NCBI RefSeq assembly: GCF_002812955.1
Contig: NZ_PFXK01000001.1
Span: 310,001 to 374,000 of the forward strand
Direction of reading: 5' to 3'
Source of the DNA: Vibrio sp. HA2012
GTDB taxonomy: Bacteria > Pseudomonadota > Gammaproteobacteria > Enterobacterales > Vibrionaceae
DNA length: 64,000 nucleotides
The position numbers and the translations under genes are program-made. The notes beneath the pieces are model-generated. The model did no database searches. It saw only the letters and a list, made by a program, of their open reading frames with translations, and was not told where the DNA came from. Below are positions 22,398-31,057 of the stretch, in pieces (position 1 is the stretch's first letter; each line of letters begins with the position of its first letter).

Positions 22398-22979
22398 ATG
22401 AACATGGTTCCCGTTTCTGATTTTCTGCCCGGTGTGCGGCAACTGGTCCACAGTCCAATCCAAAAAGAAATGGATCAGGCTATTGTCCGGTCGGCCATTA
22501 AATTCAGTCGTGACAGTCTGGCTGTTCTGCATAAACGCAGCATTGATAATGTGTTTGATGGGGAAGTGGTGAGTTTTGTTGCTAAATCCGGCATCAATCG
22601 CAGAACACCTGGTAGCCTGAAAGCGGCAGAGGTGTTTTCTGTTAGTGCGGATGGTGAGGTCATGATAAGTGGGACGGATTACACCGCGCTCAGTCTGGAT
22701 GAACTGCAGTTTCTTCATGACAGTATAAAGGTGGAGATTTCCGGGGCTGTGGAGCCAACACCTGCTGCTGAGTACCTGCCGGATGTCTTATACAAAGACT
22801 GGGTTGATGCAATCTGTCACGGTGCGGCGTATTACCTGCTGTTACCGACCGACCCGAACCGGGCAGCGATTTATGAACGGGAACTGATTGAAGGGATACG
22901 AAAGGCGAAGCGCTGGCGAATAGAAAGCAGTGCAGATGTCGCGATCCGTATTATCAACCGAAACAGGAGCTTTTTCTGA
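22398..22979 (+). CDS. Head-tail adaptor-type protein 1
   Basis: The start is ATG 22398, four bp after the previous stop; a second ATG at 22404 is also possible. The 193-residue product contains FLPGVRQLVHSPIQKEMDQA, LSLDELQFLHDS, VLYKDWVDAICHGAAYYLLL and a C-terminal R-rich end. This pattern is seen in podoviral tail-connector proteins encoded next to the adaptor gene. The one-base overlap (TGATG) with the next gene fits a coupled pair. Confidence 0.7.
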   Translation: MNMVPVSDFLPGVRQLVHSPIQKEMDQAIVRSAIKFSRDSLAVLHKRSIDNVFDGEVVSFVAKSGINRRTPGSLKAAEVFSVSADGEVMISGTDYTALSLDELQFLHDSIKVEISGAVEPTPAAEYLPDVLYKDWVDAICHGAAYYLLLPTDPNRAAIYERELIEGIRKAKRWRIESSADVAIRIINRNRSFF

Positions 22980-23590
22980 TGGCCTCTACCGTTTTTAGCC
23001 TGACTGACCGAGTCGCAATTGCGCTGATTGATAAAAACTATGTCCGCTGGTCGAAAGAAAATCATGTTAACAGTCTGAACGATGCCATATCTACCATCGT
23101 GATGATGCGTCCGGATCTGTCTATTGTAGTGGAATCGGTTGAGGTTGCTGCCGGGCAATGCCGGATACGATTGCCTGCAGATGCTTACAAGCTGTTATCA
23201 GTGAATCATTTTGATGGTATCGCGATTATACCGGTGAGTCTGAGCGAACTTAACTGGAAATATCCGTCATGGCGGGTGACCTCCGGTACACCGTCAAACT
23301 GGGTAAAACACGATACCGATGAATTAACCTTCTTCCTGTTTCCTCAGCCAGAGAATGCCGGTGTGGTTGAAGTTGAATATTCCCGTCTGAAAAAAGTAGC
23401 GGATGATGAGGCGATTATTCCTCTGCCGGATATTTATGAACCTCTTCTGTTTGATTACATGATGTACCGGGCGTATTCGCGGGACGGACAGAACGAATCC
23501 GAACAGGCTAAGGCCAACACTCATCTTCAGGCATTTCAGTTGGCACTGACCGGGAAAACCCAGTCGGATAATACGGGGGCGAAAGCATGA
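22979..23590 (+). CDS. Head-tail adaptor-type protein 2
   Basis: This encodes 203 residues with the pattern of phage adaptor proteins of the DUF6682/gp4-like type: an N-terminal helix, WSKENHVNSLNDAISTIVMM, RIRLPADAYKLLSVNHFDG, a beta domain, and LPDIYEPLLFDYMMYRAYSR. It would bind beneath the portal and stabilise packaged DNA. It overlaps the tail-fibre gene by four bases (ATGA). Confidence 0.8.
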   Translation: MASTVFSLTDRVAIALIDKNYVRWSKENHVNSLNDAISTIVMMRPDLSIVVESVEVAAGQCRIRLPADAYKLLSVNHFDGIAIIPVSLSELNWKYPSWRVTSGTPSNWVKHDTDELTFFLFPQPENAGVVEVEYSRLKKVADDEAIIPLPDIYEPLLFDYMMYRAYSRDGQNESEQAKANTHLQAFQLALTGKTQSDNTGAKA

Positions 23591-25626
23591 TCACTCTTAC
23601 CGGTATTATGACGGATATCGGCGGGAACATTATTCCTTATGCTCTGATTGAAATTGTTTCTACTGAAAATTCTGGCTCGTCCTTTATTAACGCCAGCATT
23701 ACGTACCGGTGTGATGCTGGCGGGGCGTATCAGTTTACTATCAAACCGGGTATGTATTCTCTTTATGCTCAAATCAGTCATCAGTCTGATCTGGAAGAGA
23801 TCGGGCAGTTTGCTGTGCTGGATTCATACAGTGGGGACTATGACTTAGAAACACTGATTGAGCTAAGTGATCCATATCGTCCGGAACTGGTGATTGAGGT
23901 TGAAAACACCGCCGCTACGGTGCAGGCTAACGCTGACGCGGTAGATGAGGCATTAGAGGTGGTGCAATCACTGGCAGATACAGTAAATACTCAGGCTCAG
24001 GCTGTCAGTGACAATGCTGCGTTAGTCAGCAGCAACACAGCCACAGTTACTGAACTGTCCGGGCAGGTGCAGGTTAACGCTGCCAGTGTGGCAGAGTCCG
24101 CTTTGGCGGCTTCTGCTGCTGCGACAACCGCTACTGAGGCTGAGACTTCTGCTGTCGCGTCTTCTGGTCTGGCTGAGCAATCGGCAGGCCGTGCGGCCAT
24201 TTCTGAAAGTAATGCGGCATTGTCTGAGAATAATGCTGCTACATCTGAAGCCAATGCGGCGGCATCGGCTCTGTCTGCGAATACGGCTAAAACCACGGCT
24301 CAGGTTAGTGCCAGTACTGCGGCGGCTTCCGAGGGTAATGCGGTAGCATCAGAAATGAAAGCGGCCACATCGGCTACAAATGCAGCAAATTCTGAGTCAA
24401 ATGCGGCGATTTCAGAAGCGAATGCATTAAGTAGCGAAACATTAGCGGCTGAGCATTTAACGGCCATTCAAAGCATTTATGATAATTTTGATGATCGGTA
24501 TTTGGGTGTATTTGCCTCTGCTCCAGTGACAGATAATGACGAGAATACACTGAAGATAGGAGCCATTTATTTCGATTCATCCCTGAACCATACGATGTTT
24601 TATAACGGCTCTGAATGGGAAGATCCTGAACTGGCTGCGACTCAGGCGGCAGCACAGGCTCAATCATTTGCCATAGCTTCTGCAAGTAGCGAAACCAATG
24701 CGGCTAACAGTGAAGCGGCGGCAGAGCTGAGTGAAACCAATGCAGCTAATTCTGAAGCTAATGCTTCTGCATCCGCAAGTGCAGCGGCAATTTCGGAAGC
24801 CAATGCCGCGGCGTCAGAGGCGAATACTCAAACCTTGGCGGAAACTGCGGCTAATGCCATGAATGATTATATTGGTAAAACGTCTGCAACGGGAGCCGCT
24901 GTAATGCCAGCAGGTACAGAGGCTCAGAGGCCTGATGCAGTTACAAATCCAGCACCTTATCTACGCTACAACACGGATACCGGCGAATATGAGGCGTTTA
25001 ACGTCAATGCGGCTGAATGGGGCCCTGTCGGTGGTGCTGGTGAAAGTGTTATATACTCCGTAAAAACGGCAGGGCAATACACATTACCACCGGGATGGGA
25101 GCTACCAGCTGGTAGCTATTCAGGAAGTAACCTTTCATATGATACTGCGGATGTCGTTGAGATAGAGCTAAAGAAAGAGAAGTATGCGAGAACCGCCTAT
25201 TTTGAAGTGTACATCTCAGCGCTGCATGCCAGTGGGAATGCGTCAGCACTAAGTTTCGCAGCCTGTTATCCCGGAAAACCTTCAATTAAGGCATGTGCGC
25301 AGATGCGAGCTCAGGATGTAGTGATAGAGACAGTAAGTGATGCTTTCACTGTTGAGGCTAATGGAGGGGCTTTGTACTTTGACACTGCTGTTTACAACTC
25401 CACTAATGGTGATACTTACCTCACACTGAACCATCCTTTCCGATGGACTGCGGATATACCAGCTTCAGAGGATGACACAGGTTATTTCACGATAGCTCTT
25501 CCTGTAAAAATGTATAACTCATCGACAGCGGGCGTGTTTGACGTATACCTAATAAACAGTAGTACTACAGCCAAAGTGACCGTGACACCTATCACGACTG
25601 ACATCGACATTGATATGACGCCATAG
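23587..25626 (+). CDS. Tail fibre with lambda-type N-terminus
   Basis: This encodes 679 residues. Residues 1-105 look like the prophage tail-fibre N-terminal domain (ITLTGIMTDIGGNIIPYALI, GGAYQFTIKPGMYSLYAQ). Residues 110-435 are a long Ala/Ser/Asn/Glu repeat region (SEANAAASA-type units) that forms a trimeric coiled shaft, interrupted at about 300-350 by a GxIYFDSSLNHTMFYNGSEW knob. The last 240 residues are a beta-rich receptor-binding tip (ending IDIDMTP). It recognises the host surface. A terminator follows. Confidence 0.88.
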   Translation: MITLTGIMTDIGGNIIPYALIEIVSTENSGSSFINASITYRCDAGGAYQFTIKPGMYSLYAQISHQSDLEEIGQFAVLDSYSGDYDLETLIELSDPYRPELVIEVENTAATVQANADAVDEALEVVQSLADTVNTQAQAVSDNAALVSSNTATVTELSGQVQVNAASVAESALAASAAATTATEAETSAVASSGLAEQSAGRAAISESNAALSENNAATSEANAAASALSANTAKTTAQVSASTAAASEGNAVASEMKAATSATNAANSESNAAISEANALSSETLAAEHLTAIQSIYDNFDDRYLGVFASAPVTDNDENTLKIGAIYFDSSLNHTMFYNGSEWEDPELAATQAAAQAQSFAIASASSETNAANSEAAAELSETNAANSEANASASASAAAISEANAAASEANTQTLAETAANAMNDYIGKTSATGAAVMPAGTEAQRPDAVTNPAPYLRYNTDTGEYEAFNVNAAEWGPVGGAGESVIYSVKTAGQYTLPPGWELPAGSYSGSNLSYDTADVVEIELKKEKYARTAYFEVYISALHASGNASALSFAACYPGKPSIKACAQMRAQDVVIETVSDAFTVEANGGALYFDTAVYNSTNGDTYLTLNHPFRWTADIPASEDDTGYFTIALPVKMYNSSTAGVFDVYLINSSTTAKVTVTPITTDIDIDMTP

Positions 25627-25669
25627 AGCCACATTTACAGATGAATTTTCATAGCGCAAATACCCAATG

Positions 25670-25690
25670 CCACCACAAGGTGGTTTTTTT
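25670..25690 (+). terminator. Intrinsic terminator after the tail fibre gene
   Basis: CCACC, ACAA, GGTGG, then seven T. Confidence 0.85.
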
Positions 25691-25705
25691 GTTTCCGGGG
25701 ATCCG

Positions 25706-27310
25706 ATGTTAATTGATATCAGTTTGATGAAAGGGGAAACTCCCCGCCTTAAACCACACCTTCTTGCCGATGAAGCTGCTACTTTGGCTAAAGACTGTCA
25801 GTTTGAAAGGGGAATACTGGCTCCGGTTACCGATAATCTGGTCAGTTTTTCTACTCCAATATCTCCGTTAACGTTGTTTAAATATAACGAGCACTGGCTG
25901 TGCTGGGCTGGTAAAACGCATGCAATTCACAATCCAATGGCTCAGGATTCATACGATCGTGTTTACTGGACTGGAGAAGAAAAGCCCAGAGTGACCGCAC
26001 AGGATATTGCGCTGGATGGTAATGGTTATGGTCCTACTGCCTGGTATGACTTGGGTGTGCCGGTTCCGGCTTCAGCTCCGATTGTCACCGATGTGGATAC
26101 TTCCACCGGGGAAGATCCAGAAGCAGGGGAACTGGACAGCTATGACGATGAAGATCGGGTGTATGTTCAGACCTATGTTACTCGGTTTGGTGAAGAAGGT
26201 GCGCCCGGGGATCCAAGCAATACAGTTGTTATCGAAAAACCCGGTTCCACAGTGAGCATTACTCTGGCTCAGCCAGGGGAGAATACTCACAATATTACTC
26301 ATACCCGACTGTACCGATCGGTGACTTCTACGACAGGCAGTGAATATATTCAGGTCGCAGAGCTGCCTATATCGCAGGAAACTTATCAAGACTCAGAGCG
26401 TGATGCCAGTGGAGCTACGCTGGAAACGTACGATTATGATGTTCCGGATGAAAATATGCAGGGGCTTTGCCAGATGGCAAACGGAATTTGTGCCGGGTTT
26501 GCTGGCAATGAAGTCATGTTTTCTGAGGCCTATTTGCCGTATGCATGGCCGTCTGGGTATCGTGGGACAACGGAGCATGAAATCATGGCGATTGCTGCTA
26601 TTGGTAACTCATTGGCCGTTGCGACTAAAGGTTATCCGTATGTCTTTTCAGGTGTGACGCCAAGTGCTATTACCGGTACCAAGTTAAATGCAGAGCAGGC
26701 CTGTGTGTCTGCCGAGTCTCTTGTTGTTTTATCTGGCATGGCTTTTTATGCTTCTCCGGATGGTCTGATTGCGATTAGCAGTGATGGTGCGACAAATGTT
26801 ACTGACCAGCTTATTACCCGTGATCAGTGGCAGGCTTTTAATCCTTCTACTATCAAGGCAACTTCTGTTGAGGGTAAGTATATTGCTCAATACGATGGTG
26901 GGGCATTTATCTTTGATCCGGTTTCCCGGGACTTTATTCGAAGTACTGACAGTTGGGATTGTGCCTGCAATGATTTGGAAACCGATACGTTGTATGTGGC
27001 CGTTGGGTCTGAAGTCTCTCAGTGGCGGGGTGGCAGTACGCCTTTAATGTTCGAGTGGCAGAGCAAAGAGTTTTTGTTGCCGATGAATTCAGTCATGAGC
27101 AGCGCCCGGATCCAGTCGCCTAATCCCGAATTGCTTGCTGTGGATTTTTTTGCCGGTGGTGAATTAGTGATGTCATTGGGTGTTGGTGAGCTGACTCATG
27201 AGGCATTTCGTCTCCCGTCGGTTCGTGCGTTTAAATGGCAGATCAAAGTGTCTGGCTCAGCAGAAGTTGAACGCATTCTTGTGGCAAGTAGCATGCAGGA
27301 GTTGTCTTAA
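25706..27310 (+). CDS. Tail tube/nozzle-like beta-propeller protein
   Basis: The start is ATG 25706, giving 534 residues. Repeating beta segments (FKYNEHWLCWAGKTHAIHNP, GNSLAVATKGYPYVFSG, LVVLSGMAFYASPDGLIAIS, KYIAQYDGGAFIFDP, LYVAVGSEVSQW) suggest a beta-propeller with an FN3-like insertion at about 135-235. Proteins of this kind form the tail nozzle of short-tailed phages (T7 gp12-like in fold). The assignment is by repeat pattern and position. The stop overlaps the next start by one base (TAATG). Confidence 0.65.
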   Translation: MLIDISLMKGETPRLKPHLLADEAATLAKDCQFERGILAPVTDNLVSFSTPISPLTLFKYNEHWLCWAGKTHAIHNPMAQDSYDRVYWTGEEKPRVTAQDIALDGNGYGPTAWYDLGVPVPASAPIVTDVDTSTGEDPEAGELDSYDDEDRVYVQTYVTRFGEEGAPGDPSNTVVIEKPGSTVSITLAQPGENTHNITHTRLYRSVTSTTGSEYIQVAELPISQETYQDSERDASGATLETYDYDVPDENMQGLCQMANGICAGFAGNEVMFSEAYLPYAWPSGYRGTTEHEIMAIAAIGNSLAVATKGYPYVFSGVTPSAITGTKLNAEQACVSAESLVVLSGMAFYASPDGLIAISSDGATNVTDQLITRDQWQAFNPSTIKATSVEGKYIAQYDGGAFIFDPVSRDFIRSTDSWDCACNDLETDTLYVAVGSEVSQWRGGSTPLMFEWQSKEFLLPMNSVMSSARIQSPNPELLAVDFFAGGELVMSLGVGELTHEAFRLPSVRAFKWQIKVSGSAEVERILVASSMQELS

Positions 27311-29058
27311 TGGCGACAGTCAAACGAGGATTCCGGGCTGGCCGTAATGAGCAGGCGACTCAGGAGAACATAGAGCTGTTAACCGGGCAGCGTGGAAACG
27401 GGCTGGATCGGGCAATCACTCTCAGAGATTTAGCATCTGTGGGGCTGGCTGGCGTCAGTAAAACTTCAAGTGGGAGCTATGTTATTTCTTCCGGTTCTGG
27501 AAATTCTTCCTCTGATGTTGTTATCGCATTCCCAACTGCACCAACCGGATTTCAGATCACCGGTGGGTTTGGTTCTATTATGCTTCGTTGGGATGCGCCA
27601 AGGTATCCCGGGCATGCCTACACTGAAGTATGGCGGGGAACGGTTGAGACTTTTGCTGATGCTGCACTTATTGCAACAACACCCGCGACAGTCTTTGGTG
27701 ATATTGTAAATACCGGTTCATCATATTATTACTGGATCCGGCATGTGAATGCTAATAACCGGGCGGGAGCCTATAACGCAACGCTTGGGACATTAGGGAA
27801 AACCAGTCAGGATATATCGGATATCATTGACGATATTGGTGAACAGATGCGTGAGAGTTCGTTAATTGAAGAGCTGTCTTCTTCGGTTGATGATATTAAT
27901 GCCAATGGCTCAACTGCTTATCAGGAAATGTGGTCAAAAAAAGTCTCAGTTGGAAGTATCACGGCAGGCATCGGTATTCTGGCGGACAGTGAAGGAAACA
28001 GTCAGGTCGCAATTGCAGCCAGTCAGGTGTTTGTCTTTGATCCCAATGTCTCTGATTCATTAACACCACTGTTAGCGGTCAGTGATGGTGTCGTAACTAT
28101 CCCTAAGGCATTTATCGAAGAAGCCACTATTCAGGTTATTCAGGCGCAGGAAATTACGGCGGATCATGTCAGTGCCGGGATTTCGATTGAATCACCATTG
28201 ATCACTGGTGGTGAGTTAAAAATAGGGGGCGGTGGTGAGTATGCCGATGAGAACGGAGAATATTGGCATACAAGGCTGACAGCAACTGGGCATTTAATGA
28301 GTGATAATGTCACTCTGTCTGGTCATATAGATGCTCAAACCGGATCATTCCGAGGTGATCTGGATTGCTCGGGAACCATTTCTGGTGGGAAGTTTATTGG
28401 AGGGGTGGTGACGAGTTCGGTCATTATTGCTTCTGAAATCTACGGTTCAAGCCGGTATATTCTGGCCAACTCTGATAGCAATGAAGCGACAATAGAATAC
28501 TATACGGATGAACCGGACGTTCCTGTATCTGGTAACTATCTGGTTTCATATTTAAGTGGAACCGGCACGCTTGGCGAGTGGGATGGCGTCACATTTACAA
28601 TTCCAGTAGCAAATGCTTTTGACCGAAAATCTCCCATGACAAAAGAGAGAAGCTGTTACGCTAAGATCCCCGCAGCGGCTTTGGATTTCTATTCAGAGTC
28701 TGGATTTTTTTGGGACACAGGCAGTGGCACTCAGATCAATATTACAATGCAAACTATTGACCGGGCTACAGGAGCAGTCCTTGCCACAACAACGAATAAC
28801 GGATATCGGGATGCCGATGATGGTCAGTCATGGGCGTTTACCCATCAAGGGCTCGTGTGGCAATGTGCTTTAACTTCAACGGAGGTTAGAGGCTCATCGT
28901 TCAGGATTTACAACCGGGAAGGTATATGGGGGAGCCTAGATCCTGCGACTCATGGTTATATAAGAGTTAGTGTCTATATCCCCGAGCATATCTATGGCCC
29001 GGGTGTCGTTATGCGTGCGAAATGCAATATTAACAATGAAGCCCCGCTAGCACAGTGA
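27310..29058 (+). CDS. gpJ-like host-specificity protein with FN3 and DUF1983 domains
   Basis: This encodes 582 residues. After a basic start (ATVKRGFRAGRN), residues 68-160 form a fibronectin type III domain (APTGFQITGGFGSIMLRWDA, YTEVWRG, YYYWIRHVNANNRAG). Residues 205-285 match the DUF1983 segment of lambda gpJ (YQEMWSKKVSVGSITAGIGI, QVAIAASQVFVFDPN). A beta-helix-like part (290-380) and a C-terminal beta domain follow. gpJ-type domains are usual in long-tailed siphoviruses; here they occur among podovirus genes. Confidence 0.8.
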   Translation: MATVKRGFRAGRNEQATQENIELLTGQRGNGLDRAITLRDLASVGLAGVSKTSSGSYVISSGSGNSSSDVVIAFPTAPTGFQITGGFGSIMLRWDAPRYPGHAYTEVWRGTVETFADAALIATTPATVFGDIVNTGSSYYYWIRHVNANNRAGAYNATLGTLGKTSQDISDIIDDIGEQMRESSLIEELSSSVDDINANGSTAYQEMWSKKVSVGSITAGIGILADSEGNSQVAIAASQVFVFDPNVSDSLTPLLAVSDGVVTIPKAFIEEATIQVIQAQEITADHVSAGISIESPLITGGELKIGGGGEYADENGEYWHTRLTATGHLMSDNVTLSGHIDAQTGSFRGDLDCSGTISGGKFIGGVVTSSVIIASEIYGSSRYILANSDSNEATIEYYTDEPDVPVSGNYLVSYLSGTGTLGEWDGVTFTIPVANAFDRKSPMTKERSCYAKIPAAALDFYSESGFFWDTGSGTQINITMQTIDRATGAVLATTTNNGYRDADDGQSWAFTHQGLVWQCALTSTEVRGSSFRIYNREGIWGSLDPATHGYIRVSVYIPEHIYGPGVVMRAKCNINNEAPLAQ

Positions 29059-29065
29059 GATTGAG

Positions 29066-29389
29066 ATGAAACGAAAATTTGTTTTTACTGATCGCAATGG
29101 TATCCAGCAAACAGATATTGAGATATTCACTGATGAACCAGAGTATTATTTACAGCTTTCTATTATGAAAACCAATTTTTATCTCAGGCACAGATCATTA
29201 GAAAAAGCGTGGGTAAAAGACGAGCTGAATAAAACGGATTTTATTTATATGCCGGATGCCCGAGTAGATGGTGAGCTGATTGCTGGTACTGAAAAGCACC
29301 AAGATCTTGTCGAATATCGTTCGGCTTTGCATCAGTATGATTGTTTGGCTTCAGAAAGGCCAGTCAGGCCTGAATGGTTTAATAGTTAA
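29066..29389 (+). CDS. Fibre-assembly-like or small tail protein
   Basis: This encodes 107 residues. The C-terminus (EYRSALHQYDCLASERPVRP followed by EWFNS) resembles the last helix and Pro-Trp end of tail-fibre assembly proteins. The N-terminus (FVFTDRNGIQQTDIEIFTDE) does not resemble them. It is placed directly after the gpJ-like gene and before the ejection genes; its stop overlaps the next start (TAATG). Confidence 0.6.
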   Translation: MKRKFVFTDRNGIQQTDIEIFTDEPEYYLQLSIMKTNFYLRHRSLEKAWVKDELNKTDFIYMPDARVDGELIAGTEKHQDLVEYRSALHQYDCLASERPVRPEWFNS

Positions 29390-29793
29390 TGAATATCGCA
29401 AAAGCTGACTATGTGCAGCATCGTAAGAAAATACTCCCACTAATCCGGCAATCTGCACGTAAAAACCGGCACGATTTTGCTGATAACGTTGATAAGGCTC
29501 TGCTCTCTGGCAGAGCTTTTTTGTTTATAGCGGAAGATGGTTTCTTTGTTCTGGAGCCAATGGGAAAGGGAGTCGTTGAAGTCGTCTTTGCTTTTTCCTT
29601 TGGTGGTCATGCCTGCCGCGTTTACCAGCCGGTTATTGATCAACTTGCCCGGGATATCGGCGCAGATCATCTTTATTTTGAAACCACTTTGAGAGGCTTT
29701 GCCGTGTTAGCCAAAGAACTTGGGTACGTCAAACAATCACAGCGCGGTCGTGTGACTAAATGGGTGAGAGAGGTTCCTTATGGGGAAAAGTAG
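29389..29793 (+). CDS. P22 gp14-like (DUF2824) protein
   Basis: This encodes 134 residues with a GNAT-like alpha/beta pattern (FLFIAEDGFFVLEPMGKGVV, EVVFAFSFGGHACRVYQPVI, LAKELGYVKQSQRGRVTKW). P22 gp14, of unknown detailed role in ejection-protein assembly, belongs to a family of this pattern and precedes the ejection genes 7, 20 and 16, the same position as here. It overlaps the next gene by 14 bp. Direct acetyltransferase activity is possible but not shown. Confidence 0.6.
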   Translation: MNIAKADYVQHRKKILPLIRQSARKNRHDFADNVDKALLSGRAFLFIAEDGFFVLEPMGKGVVEVVFAFSFGGHACRVYQPVIDQLARDIGADHLYFETTLRGFAVLAKELGYVKQSQRGRVTKWVREVPYGEK

Positions 29794-30439
29794 CAGTTCG
29801 CAAAAAGAAACGTCCTATGAAAAAGCTGCTGCTGCAGTTGCGGCAGAGCAGTGGGACATTTACGAAAACGAGTTATCTCAGTATGAAGATAATTTTATCC
29901 AGAGGGTCGGAAATTATAACTCAGACTCAAACATGGCAAACGTTAAGTCCGATACAGATCTGGCGTATAACTCAGCGTATGCCGACAACCGGGAGCAGAC
30001 TGCTGAGAGTATGGCTGCATCGGGCATCGATCCAAGCAGTGGTAAGTTTCAGGGTGCTCAGGCAGATATCACAACCAGTCAGGCTATGAGTCAGGCTGAT
30101 GCCGTTAACCGGGCTCAGTCTTCAGAGCAGGATAAGTATATCGCCGGATTAAGTGATGTGGTTTCTATTGGTCAGGGTGAAAAGGCTGAAGCCATGGCTG
30201 GATTAAGTGACGTTGCAAGCATGAGTGCCAGTAAAGCGGCTGGTGATGCTCAGAATGATTTTAATAGCAGAGCAGCAACTCAGCAATTGGTTGGATCCGT
30301 TGCTGGAGCCGGGTTGCGGAGTTATCAGAATTCAGTGACACAAGCTGGAAATAACAACCTTCAACCCAATAGTGCGTGGTCATTGGCTGATAACAAGAAA
30401 GATAACCCTTACATGAACACACATAACGGAGGCCGCTAA
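29780..30439 (+). CDS. DNA ejection protein (P22 gp7-like position)
   Basis: This encodes 219 residues, Ala/Ser/Gln/Asp-rich and helical (YEKAAAAVAAEQWDIYENEL, ESMAASGIDPSSGKFQGAQA), typical of internal virion proteins that are injected with DNA. It sits right after the gp14-like gene and overlaps the next gene by one base. There is no signal or membrane segment except a short Ala/Gly stretch at 165-180. Confidence 0.7.
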   Translation: MGKSSSSQKETSYEKAAAAVAAEQWDIYENELSQYEDNFIQRVGNYNSDSNMANVKSDTDLAYNSAYADNREQTAESMAASGIDPSSGKFQGAQADITTSQAMSQADAVNRAQSSEQDKYIAGLSDVVSIGQGEKAEAMAGLSDVASMSASKAAGDAQNDFNSRAATQQLVGSVAGAGLRSYQNSVTQAGNNNLQPNSAWSLADNKKDNPYMNTHNGGR

Positions 30440-30807
30440 TGGGCGTTGCATCTGATACGTATGCGCAACTAACCAGAGATATGTATGACGACTGGTATCA
30501 ACGTTTTTACCCAAGACAAAAAGAGCTGCTGGAGAAGACCCAAACCGGAGAGCTGTTAAACGAACAATTAGCCCGGGCGGATGAAAATGCAGCTGGCTCT
30601 CTTTCTGATGCGCAGGAAGCTGAGTCCAACAAAATGGCGCGCTATGGGTTAAGTTCCGGAGTGGATTCAGGTCAGAAAGCCAAGCTGGCACTTTCCAATG
30701 CAGCAACCAAGAACAGTCTTCGTGATTATGAAAAAGATCGCTCTATGAGTGTGTTGTCCGGTGCCGGATATGCACTTAAAGATGCCGCCTCATCGTCTAA
30801 CAGTTAA
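30439..30807 (+). CDS. Ejection/internal virion protein, 122 residues
   Basis: A helical protein with YAQLTRDMYDDWYQRFYPRQ and AESNKMARYGLSSGVDSG, the latter similar to the SGIDPSSG segment of the preceding protein, so the two may share ancestry. It is probably a partner in the internal virion complex. Confidence 0.65.
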   Translation: MGVASDTYAQLTRDMYDDWYQRFYPRQKELLEKTQTGELLNEQLARADENAAGSLSDAQEAESNKMARYGLSSGVDSGQKAKLALSNAATKNSLRDYEKDRSMSVLSGAGYALKDAASSSNS

Positions 30808-30817
30808 GGGAAGCACT

Positions 30818-31057
30818 ATGTCATACAGTTTATTAAGTCTGGCAAACGACACAAAGAAAAATGCTATGCAGGGGCTGCGGGATGCCGCTGTCCGGGAGAC
30901 GGAACGGGAAGCCAATAATGAAAAGCTGAAAGCCGCAGAACAGCAGCAGACGATGGGTGCTGTTGGGGCTGGCGCGAGTATTGGTGCATCAGTCGGTGGT
31001 CCATGGGGAGCCGTCATCGGTGCCGGGGTAGGACTTATTGCAGGGGAGTTATTCTAA
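30818..31057 (+). CDS. Small internal virion protein with Gly-rich membrane helix
   Basis: The start is ATG 30818 (AAGGGAAGCACT upstream). The 79-residue product has a charged helical half followed by a Gly/Ala-rich hydrophobic end (MGAVGAGASIGASVGGPWGA, then VIGAGVGLIAGELF), a GxxxG-type membrane-inserting motif seen in ejection and bacteriocin proteins. It could line the trans-envelope channel. It overlaps the next start by one base. Confidence 0.65.
   Translation: MSYSLLSLANDTKKNAMQGLRDAAVRETEREANNEKLKAAEQQQTMGAVGAGASIGASVGGPWGAVIGAGVGLIAGELF

Noticed and set aside
24086..24346. Long Arg/Leu-rich frame inside the tail fibre repeat
   Set aside because: Frame-shifted reading of Ala/Ser/Asn repeat codons; no start signal.
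24060..24850. Repetitive DNA suggesting a CRISPR or tandem-repeat locus
   Set aside because: The repeats are degenerate codons of the fibre shaft, in frame and without regular spacers. No CRISPR array is present in the window.
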